Origin: Clostridiales bacterium
GTDB taxonomy: Bacteria > Bacillota > Clostridia > Christensenellales > CAG-138
Direction of reading: 5' to 3'
NCBI GenBank assembly: GCA_003486785.1
Contig: DNFZ01000083.1
Location: 1 to 19,285 of the forward strand
DNA length: 19,285 nt
Part shown: piece after piece, positions 1 through 5,574 of the stretch
Layout of the letters: every line of letters starts with the position of its first letter
Position numbering within the stretch: the first letter of the stretch is position 1
Notes under the pieces: generated by a model
Database searches by the model: none
What the model was told of the DNA's origin: nothing
Seen by the model: the letters and a program-made list of their open reading frames with translations, nothing else
Made by a program: the position numbers and the translations under genes

Positions 1-2
1 CC

Positions 3-710
3 GTCAATTTAAGCGCATGCCTTGCAGAGCAGGGAAAGCGCGTGCTGCTCGTGGATGCGGACCCGCAGGGCAACAGCACAAGCGGCCTCGGCATCAAAAA
101 AGAAGGCGATGAAAAATCCATCTACGATGTGTTGATCAATGAAGTACCCATTGATGAAGCAACCAAGGATACCATGATAGACAAACTCAAACTCCTGCCT
201 GCGCACATTGCGCTGGCGGGCGCGGAGGTCGAGCTGGTGAATATGCTTGCGCGCGAGCAGGTGCTCAAGCGCGCGCTAAACGCGACCAAGAGCGGCTATG
301 ACTATGTGTTTATCGACTGTCCGCCGTCGTTGGGACTTTTAACGCTCAACGCCCTCACTGCGGCAGATACGCTGCTGGTTCCGATTCAGTGTGAGTTTTA
401 CGCGCTGGAAGGATTAAGCCAGCTGATGAACACCGTGAAGCTGGTGCGAAAGAGCCTGAATCCGGATCTGGATGTCGAGGGCGTTGTGCTCACAATGTTT
501 GATTCACGGACTAACCTTTCGATGCAGGTGGTTGAGGAAGTTAAAAAATTCTTCAAAAACAAAGTGTATGAAACCATCATTCCGCGCAGCGTTCGTCTGG
601 GAGAGGCGCCATCGTTCGGCTTGCCGATTTCGCTCTATGCGCCAAACAGCGCAGGCTCAACCGCCTATTGCTCTCTGGCAAGTGAGATGATCTCAAAGGA
701 GGGGAACTGA
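3..710 (+). CDS. parA: ParA/Soj chromosome-partition ATPase (5' end missing)
   Basis: This is a ParA/MinD-type deviant Walker ATPase of the ParABS chromosome segregation system; it binds DNA non-specifically when ATP-bound and is stimulated by ParB. The reading frame is already open at base 3 and encodes VNLSACLAEQGKRVLLVDAD, which in the family directly follows the Walker A' loop KGGVGKTT. The start codon and P-loop therefore lie just outside the window, about 20 residues missing from a usual length near 255. Visible signatures are VDADPQGNSTSGLG and the Walker B segment FIDCPPSLGLLT. The C-terminal IIPRSVRLGEAPSFGLPI is also typical of Soj. The stop codon shares one base with the parB start (TGATG), so the two are probably translationally coupled; parB's Shine-Dalgarno AAAGGAGGGG lies in the last parA codons. 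In Bacillota parA-parB usually sits close to the replication origin. Confidence 0.96.
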   Translation, partial: VNLSACLAEQGKRVLLVDADPQGNSTSGLGIKKEGDEKSIYDVLINEVPIDEATKDTMIDKLKLLPAHIALAGAEVELVNMLAREQVLKRALNATKSGYDYVFIDCPPSLGLLTLNALTAADTLLVPIQCEFYALEGLSQLMNTVKLVRKSLNPDLDVEGVVLTMFDSRTNLSMQVVEEVKKFFKNKVYETIIPRSVRLGEAPSFGLPISLYAPNSAGSTAYCSLASEMISKEGN

Positions 711-1588
711 TGGCGGCGCAGAAAAAGGGGCTTGGACGAGGGCTCGACGCGCTGCTCGATCCCTACTCCGTTTCCGTTGAAGAGCAGGCAAGGGCGGGCG
801 CGGTGCTGACCGCGCATGTGCGCGATATCGACACAAACGCGCTGCAGCCGCGCAAGCAGTTTGACGAGCAGTCGCTCAACGAGCTGGCGGAGTCCATTCG
901 CGTGCACGGTATCGTGCAGCCGCTGATCGTCAAACAAAAAGGCGATCGCTATATGATCATTGCGGGCGAGCGCCGGTTTCGCGCCGCGCGCCTTGCGGGG
1001 CTTCAGGAAGTGCCCGTGCTGGTTGCAGACTATGATGAGGCGCAGATTCACGAAGTATCGCTGATTGAAAACATTCAGCGGGAAAACCTGAATCCCATCG
1101 AAGAAGCGGCAGCCATTCGCTTTTTGATGAAGCAGCACGATATGACGCAGGAGGAAGTCTCCGGGCGTCTGGGCAAGAGTAGACCGGCGATCGCCAATGC
1201 GCTGCGATTGCTGCAGCTGCCGGAGAGCGTGATCGAACTGCTCAAAAGCGGGGCTCTCTCGGCCGGACACGGTAGAACGCTCGCGGGCTTGACCGAAAAA
1301 TGGCAGATAGAGCAGCTTGCCAAGGAGTGCGTCGAGCGCGAATACTCCGTGCGTACGCTGGAGGAGCGGATCAAATCGCTTTCTGAAAAAAAGAAACCGC
1401 AGACGGCTGCAAAGAAAGAAAAGGCGCAGCGTTCGGCGGAACTGGCAGGGCTGGAAGAATCCTTCCGCGAATCGCTGGGCACAAAGGTTTCCCTTGCCGG
1501 CAGCAGCACGCGCGGAAAGATCACGATAGAATACTACTCCCGCGAAGACCTGGAGCGGGTGTTTGAGAAAATTGCGGGAAGAGAGTAA
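710..1588 (+). CDS. parB: ParB/Spo0J chromosome-partition CTPase and parS-binding protein
   Basis: This is the centromere-binding partner of ParA. ParB loads at parS sites, closes as a CTP-dependent DNA clamp and recruits SMC near the origin. The 292-residue length is normal. Visible in order are the N-terminal ParA-stimulating motif GLGRGLDALL (residues 7-16), the CTP-binding GERRFRAAR motif (86-94), ENIQRENLNP (120-129), and a helix-turn-helix around 145-168 (MTQEEVSGRLGKSRPAIANA). A lysine-rich linker (about 225-240) precedes the C-terminal dimerisation domain. The start is fixed by a strong AAAGGAGGGG upstream and the one-base overlap with parA. The stop codon lies in the loop of a terminator hairpin. 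No convincing parS site was found by eye in the window. Confidence 0.97.
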   Translation: MAAQKKGLGRGLDALLDPYSVSVEEQARAGAVLTAHVRDIDTNALQPRKQFDEQSLNELAESIRVHGIVQPLIVKQKGDRYMIIAGERRFRAARLAGLQEVPVLVADYDEAQIHEVSLIENIQRENLNPIEEAAAIRFLMKQHDMTQEEVSGRLGKSRPAIANALRLLQLPESVIELLKSGALSAGHGRTLAGLTEKWQIEQLAKECVEREYSVRTLEERIKSLSEKKKPQTAAKKEKAQRSAELAGLEESFRESLGTKVSLAGSSTRGKITIEYYSREDLERVFEKIAGRE

Positions 1589-1605
1589 CGCTCTCTTCTC
1601 GTTTT
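1575..1605 (+). terminator. Rho-independent terminator of parA-parB, overlapping the parB stop codon
   Basis: The perfect 8-bp arms GAAGAGAG (1578-1585) and CTCTCTTC (1591-1598) flank a 5-nt loop TAACG. The pairing extends outward through one G-U and two G-C pairs to 1575/1601, and four T residues follow (1602-1605). The parB stop TAA (1586-1588) is inside the loop, so a ribosome terminating there would cover both arms. Confidence 0.75.
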
Positions 1606-1665
1606 CATATGCTGAAGGATTTCCCTCTTGCTCGATGCTTGAAAGGAAGCGAATATGAAGCAAGC

Positions 1666-1699
1666 AAAGAGCCTGCATATCGAAACATGCAGGCTCTTT
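1666..1699. terminator. Convergent (bidirectional) terminator between parB and carbamate kinase
   Basis: A perfect 13-bp inverted repeat, AAAGAGCCTGCAT (1666-1678) and ATGCAGGCTCTTT (1687-1699), has an 8-nt loop. It lies 20 bases beyond the carbamate kinase stop codon. Both flanks are T-rich in the outgoing direction (CTTTCTTGTTTC on the plus strand, TTTGCTTGCTTC on the minus strand). It would end the minus-strand carbamate kinase transcript and back up the parB terminator. Confidence 0.75.
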
Positions 1700-1719
1700 C
1701 TTGTTTCTGGCGAAATGCG

Positions 1720-2661
1720 TTATTTCACAATCACGGTGCCGGCTTTGCCGGTGAGTGCGTCGACCGCTTTGTCGAGCGAGGTGATGATGGCTCTGCGGCC
1801 CGCCTTGCTCTTGGCAAACATGACCGCGGCCTGAATCTTAGGCAGCATCGATCCGGGCGCGAAATGCCCTTCGCTGATGTACTGCTCCGCTTCCGCGACT
1901 GTAATCGTCGAAAGGCGCTTTTCATCCGGTTTTCCGTAGTTCAGGCAAACCTGCTCGACAGCGGTGAGCACCAATAGCGCATCTGCGTCGAGATCCTCGG
2001 CAAGGCGCTCGCTGGCGAGATCCTTGTCGATGACCGCCGCGGTGCCGACGAGGTCTCCGTTTTCCATGCGGACGACGGGGATGCCGCCGCCGCCGACGGT
2101 GATGACCACGAAACCGCCGTCGATGAGGCACTTGACCTCCGGCAGCTCGACGATTTCAACCGGCATGGGCGAGGCCACGACGCGACGCCAGCCACGGCCG
2201 GCATCCTCCTTGACCGAATAGCCCTTCTCCGCCTGGAGCCGCTTTGCCTCTTCTTCGCTGTAGAATGGGCCGATGGGCTTGGAGGGCGCTAAGAACGCTT
2301 TGTCGTTTTGATCGACCACGACCTGGGTGACCACGGTGGCAGCGCCCGTGTGGTTGCCGCGCGCGCGCAGCGCCTTGGTGAGCCCCTGCTGCATGTGGTA
2401 GCCAATCATGCCCTGACTCATCGCGCCGCAGACGTCGAACGGCATCGCGGGGGTGACGGACACGGAGTGCTCGTTTTGCAGCACAATGCGGCCGACCTGC
2501 GGGCCGTTGCCGTGCGCGAGGATGACCTGATATCCTTTTTCGATGATGTCCGCGATGTAGACGGACGTTTTTTCAACGACTTCCAGCTGCGCCTCGGCGG
2601 TTGCCGGGCCGTTTCCCTCCTGCAGCGCGTTGCCGCCAAGAGCGATGACCAGTTTTTCCAT
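1720..2661 (-). CDS. arcC: Carbamate kinase
   Basis: Carbamate kinase of the amino acid kinase fold. It interconverts carbamoyl phosphate plus ADP with ATP plus carbamate, usually making ATP at the end of arginine deiminase, agmatine or purine/allantoin fermentation in the cytoplasm. The 313-residue length is normal. Recognisable segments are LVIALGGNAL at the N terminus, HGNGPQVG, GGGGIPVV near the middle, the nucleotide-site region DKDLASERLAEDLDADALLV, and the C-terminal GSMLPKIQAAVMFA. The start is supported by GGAGG (minus strand, 2668-2672) six bases before ATG. The gene runs against its neighbours. No arginine deiminase, ornithine carbamoyltransferase or transporter gene is in the window, so which pathway feeds it cannot be told here. 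The symbol arcC is by family; other carbamate kinase paralogues exist. Confidence 0.95.
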   Translation of the reverse strand: MEKLVIALGGNALQEGNGPATAEAQLEVVEKTSVYIADIIEKGYQVILAHGNGPQVGRIVLQNEHSVSVTPAMPFDVCGAMSQGMIGYHMQQGLTKALRARGNHTGAATVVTQVVVDQNDKAFLAPSKPIGPFYSEEEAKRLQAEKGYSVKEDAGRGWRRVVASPMPVEIVELPEVKCLIDGGFVVITVGGGGIPVVRMENGDLVGTAAVIDKDLASERLAEDLDADALLVLTAVEQVCLNYGKPDEKRLSTITVAEAEQYISEGHFAPGSMLPKIQAAVMFAKSKAGRRAIITSLDKAVDALTGKAGTVIVK

Positions 2662-2705
2662 GGAATTCCTCCAAAATCTTAAAAAATTATAGAAACACTA
2701 AAATA

Positions 2706-2734
2706 ACTTTAGCATGTGGTTATGCGCTTGTCAA
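2706..2734 (-). promoter_or_regulatory. Sigma-A type promoter of carbamate kinase
   Basis: Read on the minus strand, a perfect -35 TTGACA (2729-2734) is followed by a 17-base spacer and a -10 TAAAGT (2706-2711, four of six consensus bases). This lies about 45 bases upstream of the carbamate kinase ATG. Spacing and position are right for a housekeeping promoter. Confidence 0.6.
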
Positions 2735-3067
2735 TTCAAACCTTATTATATTGTCGCGCGCCTAAAAAAGTATATGAAATGAAAGTTGCAAAAAAAGACG
2801 ATGCATAAATCGAAACGGAGCAAAAACCGAAAAAAAACCAGATAATAAGGCTCTCTTTTGCGTTTTTGCATGAGACAAAGACATCGTTTTGTATGCTTCA
2901 GACCGAAATCATGCAGGATTACAATCGTTTTATTGCACAAATTTTTCATAACAAGCGTGTTAACACGAATCAATACAGCAAGCGCCAGCGTGAATAAAAA
3001 ATACTCTCGCGTATATTTGCACAAAAAAACCGGCTTCGCTTGCTGCGGCGCAAGTCATGCGTGGCGC
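2735..3067. other. AT-rich intergenic spacer between arcC and murA promoters
   Basis: About 330 bases with no supportable gene. It is clearly more AT-rich than the flanking genes, with many A and T runs. Open frames exist on both strands, but they are low in complexity, lack Shine-Dalgarno sites and resemble nothing known. It contains a perfect 12-bp palindrome, CGTGTTAACACG, at 2956-2967 that I cannot assign to a regulator. The divergent arcC and murA promoters lie at its two ends. Confidence 0.5.
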
Positions 3068-3096
3068 TTGACTTATTTTTGTTCTTCCGATAGACT
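3068..3096 (+). promoter_or_regulatory. Predicted promoter of murA
   Basis: A -35 TTGACT (3068-3073, five of six consensus bases) and a -10 TAGACT (3091-3096, four of six) have an exact 17-base spacer. Transcription would be expected to start near 3102-3104, only a few bases before the murA ATG at 3106, which leaves almost no leader. Confidence 0.55.
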
Positions 3097-3105
3097 AACT
3101 ATCGT

Positions 3106-4389
3106 ATGCTAAGGGAATGGTACGAGATCAAAGGCGGTCACCGGCTCGAAGGAACCGTGACCATCAGCGGCGCGAAAAACGCCGCGGTCGCCATCATACC
3201 TGCCGCAGTTCTCGCGGGCGAAGCCTGCGTATTGGAGAATCTGCCGCATATTCAGGACGTCCAGTGCCTCAAGGAAATCTTGGAGGAGCTGGGCGTTACC
3301 GTCGATTATACGGACGGGGATTGCATGCGCATCGACTCGCGTACGCTCACCAACACCAAAGCGCTGAGCGAAGCGGTCAGCAGTATGCGCGCTTCCTATT
3401 ATCTGCTTGGCGCGCTGCTTGGGCGCTTTCATGAGGTGGAGCTTGCCCTGCCGGGCGGCTGCGTGATCGGCGCGCGCCCCATCGACCAGCATCTTAAGGG
3501 CATGCGCGCGCTCGGCGCGGAGGTGGAGCTCGACTGCGAGCATAACATCGTCCGCGCGAAAGCGGATCGCCTCGTCGGCGCGGAGATCTTTTTCGACGTG
3601 GTGAGCGTAGGCGCCACCATCAACGTGATGCTTGCCGCGACCATGGCGGAAGGAAACACAGTGCTGTGCAACGTTGCAAAAGAGCCGCATGTGGTCGACG
3701 TTGCAAACTTTCTCAACATGATGGGCGCTTCCGTCAAGGGCGCCGGCACGGACATGATCCGCATCAGCGGCAAGCCGCGACTGCACGGCTGCGGCTATGC
3801 AATCATACCGGATCAGATCGAGACCGGCACGTTTATGATCGCTTCTGCCGCCACCATGGGCGACGTGATCATCAAGAATATCATTCCGACGCATATGGAA
3901 GCCGTCTCCGCAAAACTCATGGAAAGCGGCGCGCGCGTGATCGAGGGAGACGACGGACGCGATTTCTTCATCCGCGTCATCATGAACGAACGCCCGCGCC
4001 CCATCAACGTGAAAACCCTGCCTTATCCGGGCTTCCCGACCGATCTGCAGCAACCCATGATGGCGTATCTCTGCGCGTCCGGCGGCGTCTCGACCATCAA
4101 CGAGACGATTTTTGAAAACCGTTTTAACCATGTAAAGGAACTCCGCCGCATGGGTGCTTCCATCAGCATCAAGGACAACAATACCGCAAAGGTCAAGGGG
4201 ATTCCTGCCCTGCGCGGCGCGGATATCTATGCGACCGACCTGCGCGCGGGTGCGTCGCTGATCGTCGCCGGGCTCGCCGCTGGCGGCGTCACCAATGTGC
4301 ACAATATCCAGTTCATCGACCGCGGGTATGAATATCTCGACAAGAAGCTTCAAGCGCTCGGCGCAGAGATCGTAAGAAAAGAGAAGTAA
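3106..4389 (+). CDS. murA: UDP-N-acetylglucosamine 1-carboxyvinyltransferase (MurA)
   Basis: This enzyme transfers enolpyruvate from PEP to UDP-GlcNAc, the first committed cytoplasmic step of peptidoglycan synthesis. The 427-residue length and inside-out barrel repeats fit the family. Key residues visible are Lys24 in SGAKN, the fosfomycin-target Cys119 in PGGCVIGARPIDQH, and the catalytic-base Asp313 in GFPTDLQQP. Having Cys at 119 predicts fosfomycin sensitivity of the enzyme itself. The frame is closed upstream by TAG at 3091, so ATG 3106 is the first possible ATG, and MLREWYEIKGGHRLEG aligns with normal MurA N termini. No Shine-Dalgarno precedes it. By hand count G and C are nearly equal on its coding strand, whereas sampled lines of addB and lon are G-rich. 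The gene is monocistronic, with a terminator about 110 bases downstream. Confidence 0.97.
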   Translation: MLREWYEIKGGHRLEGTVTISGAKNAAVAIIPAAVLAGEACVLENLPHIQDVQCLKEILEELGVTVDYTDGDCMRIDSRTLTNTKALSEAVSSMRASYYLLGALLGRFHEVELALPGGCVIGARPIDQHLKGMRALGAEVELDCEHNIVRAKADRLVGAEIFFDVVSVGATINVMLAATMAEGNTVLCNVAKEPHVVDVANFLNMMGASVKGAGTDMIRISGKPRLHGCGYAIIPDQIETGTFMIASAATMGDVIIKNIIPTHMEAVSAKLMESGARVIEGDDGRDFFIRVIMNERPRPINVKTLPYPGFPTDLQQPMMAYLCASGGVSTINETIFENRFNHVKELRRMGASISIKDNNTAKVKGIPALRGADIYATDLRAGASLIVAGLAAGGVTNVHNIQFIDRGYEYLDKKLQALGAEIVRKEK

Positions 4390-4500
4390 CGCGGTTTTCG
4401 TTCGTTTACTTGTGATAGGACGATCAAAAAGCGAGCATAGGAAAATCTTTCTTCAAAGAGACTGCCGCAACAAAGAAAAAGCAAATGGCAAGAGAACGAG

Positions 4501-4526
4501 AAGGCTTCCGGCGGGAGCTTTTTTTT
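4501..4526 (+). terminator. Rho-independent terminator downstream of murA
   Basis: The arms AAGGCTTCC (4501-4509) and GGGAGCTTT (4513-4521) pair over up to nine base pairs, including two G-U pairs, around a 3-nt loop. A run of eight T residues follows (4519-4526). It is the only terminator-like structure seen between murA and the DnaA-box cluster. Confidence 0.7.
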
Positions 4527-4663
4527 GTTGGCATCGGCAACGTTCGATTTGCAGGAGCGAAACATATGAAAATCACCCTGCAGGGTACCATTAATTGTAT
4601 ATAATTCTTAACAAAACGCATGATAAGCGTGCTTATTCATCGCGCGCCATACAAGGATTTGAC

Positions 4664-4764
4664 TTATACACATACCAAAACCCCAAAAACCCCAATTCTG
4701 TGGATAACGCGGTGGACAGTGTGGAAAACCCGCTGTGGATAACTCATACAGTTTTTGTGAATAA
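4664..4764. other. oriC: DnaA-box cluster; candidate oriC or DnaA-regulated locus
   Basis: There are five matches or near-matches to the DnaA box TTATNCACA in 101 bases. TTATACACA (4664-4672) is on the plus strand. On the minus strand are TTATCCACA (4699-4707), TTTTCCACA (4720-4728, one mismatch), TTATCCACA again (4734-4742) and TTATTCACA (4756-4764). Four exact matches, including two copies of the strongest form, are far denser than chance. AT-rich DNA flanks the cluster on the left, and a T8 tract lies about 50 bases to the right. parA-parB, normally close to oriC, lies within 4 kb. Against an oriC: no dnaA, dnaN or rpmH is in view, and parA-parB and murA on the left are transcribed toward the cluster. 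A DnaA titration or regulatory cluster is the main alternative. Confidence 0.6.
4675..4693. repeat. C-rich/G-rich tract (CCCC A-run repeat) between DnaA boxes
   Basis: CC-A4-CCCC-A5-CCCC on the plus strand reads GGGG-T5-GGGG-T4-GG on the minus strand. It sits between the first and second DnaA boxes. With only two full G4 runs it could form a two-tier or intermolecular quadruplex at most. Confidence 0.45.
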
Positions 4765-4986
4765 GAGGGATGCATGATCGCCTTTCACACATGGTAAATG
4801 CGTAAACGAAGACTTTTTTTTGCAGGATAGGCTTCAGCGTACGGAAACCTTGCGGGTTTGTTTTGATTATATTGGAACGATGTAAAACAGAATTGATGGA
4901 ATTTGGTTTTTGTAGACGGTTGCGGCATGGATGATTGCTTTGATTCGGATTCCCGCTGGATACTGGCGAAGAAGCCCATTTTTGGC

Positions 4987-4992
4987 TATACT
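4987..4992 (+). promoter_or_regulatory. Possible -10 element for thpR-addB-addA
   Basis: TATACT (five of six consensus bases) lies about 60 bases before the thpR start. The matching -35 position (TGGCGA, 4964-4969, 17-base spacer) is poor at three of six, so this is a weak call. No better promoter was found between the DnaA-box cluster and thpR. Confidence 0.3.
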
Positions 4993-5049
4993 AATAAGAA
5001 ACGCCATTGCCGTCGGGGTGCCAACCTGAGGCAGGAAGGATTTGCCCGT

Positions 5050-5574
5050 ATGCGACTGTTTATCGCCATTCCCCTGCCGCCGGATATCACGCGCGCGCTC
5101 TCTTCTGCCCGCGCCGCGCTTGAGGCATACGGCGCTAGCGGACGGTTTGTCCCGCGCGAGAACTATCACATCACGCTGCATTTCTTGGGCGAAACAAGCG
5201 CTCTGCATGACATTGCGGACGCGATGCGCGAGGCGGCGCGGGATATCAAACCGTTTGTGCTTCGCCTATGTGACTACGGCTCGTTTAAAACCGACGGCTC
5301 GCACACGGGTTTTGTCAACGTGCGTTGCGACAGCGACGAGTTGGATCGCCTCTATGAATCGCTCGAGTCCGCGCTTTGGGAGCGAGGGTTTTCAAAAAAT
5401 CGCAGCAAGCTCACCCCGCACATTACGCTGGGCAGAAAGATCGAAGGCGACGAGGGGTTTGTGCTGCCTGCGCAAAAGGCAGCCTTTACCGCAAACACGC
5501 TTGTGCTCTACGAGAGCCGCAGCGAGCGCGGGCAGATGCAATATACCCCGATTCATAAGGAGACGCTTTTATGA
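5050..5574 (+). CDS. thpR: RNA 2',3'-cyclic phosphodiesterase / 2'-5' RNA ligase family protein
   Basis: A 2H phosphoesterase of the LigT/ThpR family. Members hydrolyse 2',3'-cyclic phosphate ends of RNA and can join tRNA halves through 2'-5' bonds; the physiological role is uncertain. Both catalytic H-x-T motifs are present: HIT at 40-42 in NYHITLHFLGE and HIT at 124-126 in LTPHITLGR. The N terminus MRLFIAIPLPPDI is typical. I chose ATG 5050, giving 174 residues, because AGGAAGGA (5033-5040) lies nine bases upstream and the family consensus begins here. The frame runs open further upstream to 4903, but that sequence is not family-like. The stop overlaps the addB start (ATGA), so the gene is probably translationally coupled to addB, which hints at co-regulation with DNA repair rather than a shown functional link. 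Confidence 0.93.
   Translation: MRLFIAIPLPPDITRALSSARAALEAYGASGRFVPRENYHITLHFLGETSALHDIADAMREAARDIKPFVLRLCDYGSFKTDGSHTGFVNVRCDSDELDRLYESLESALWERGFSKNRSKLTPHITLGRKIEGDEGFVLPAQKAAFTANTLVLYESRSERGQMQYTPIHKETLL

Larger units (their letters stand above)
4527..5049. other. Gene-free region containing the DnaA-box cluster and thpR leader
   Basis: No supportable gene. The left part (4585-4640) is AT-rich, for example TTAATTGTATATAATTC. The middle (4664-4764) holds five DnaA-box-like 9-mers. The right part holds a T8 tract near 4813 and the thpR leader. An open frame continuous with thpR from 4903 exists, but its first 49 codons do not resemble the ThpR family, so I treat it as leader. Confidence 0.5.

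Noticed and set aside
2746..3112. Open frames on both strands in the arcC-murA spacer (92 and 84 residues).
   Set aside because: They are products of AT-rich sequence, lack Shine-Dalgarno sites, have unnatural composition, overlap each other and run into promoter elements.
3109..4353. A 414-codon open frame on the minus strand across murA.
   Set aside because: It is an antisense shadow of a G+C-rich gene, rich in His, Ala and Arg with no recognisable domain. Similar shadows cover parB, addA and lon.
4903..5049. An upstream in-frame extension of thpR by 49 codons.
   Set aside because: The extra residues do not resemble the family, while ATG 5050 has a good ribosome site and begins the canonical MRLFIAIPLP.
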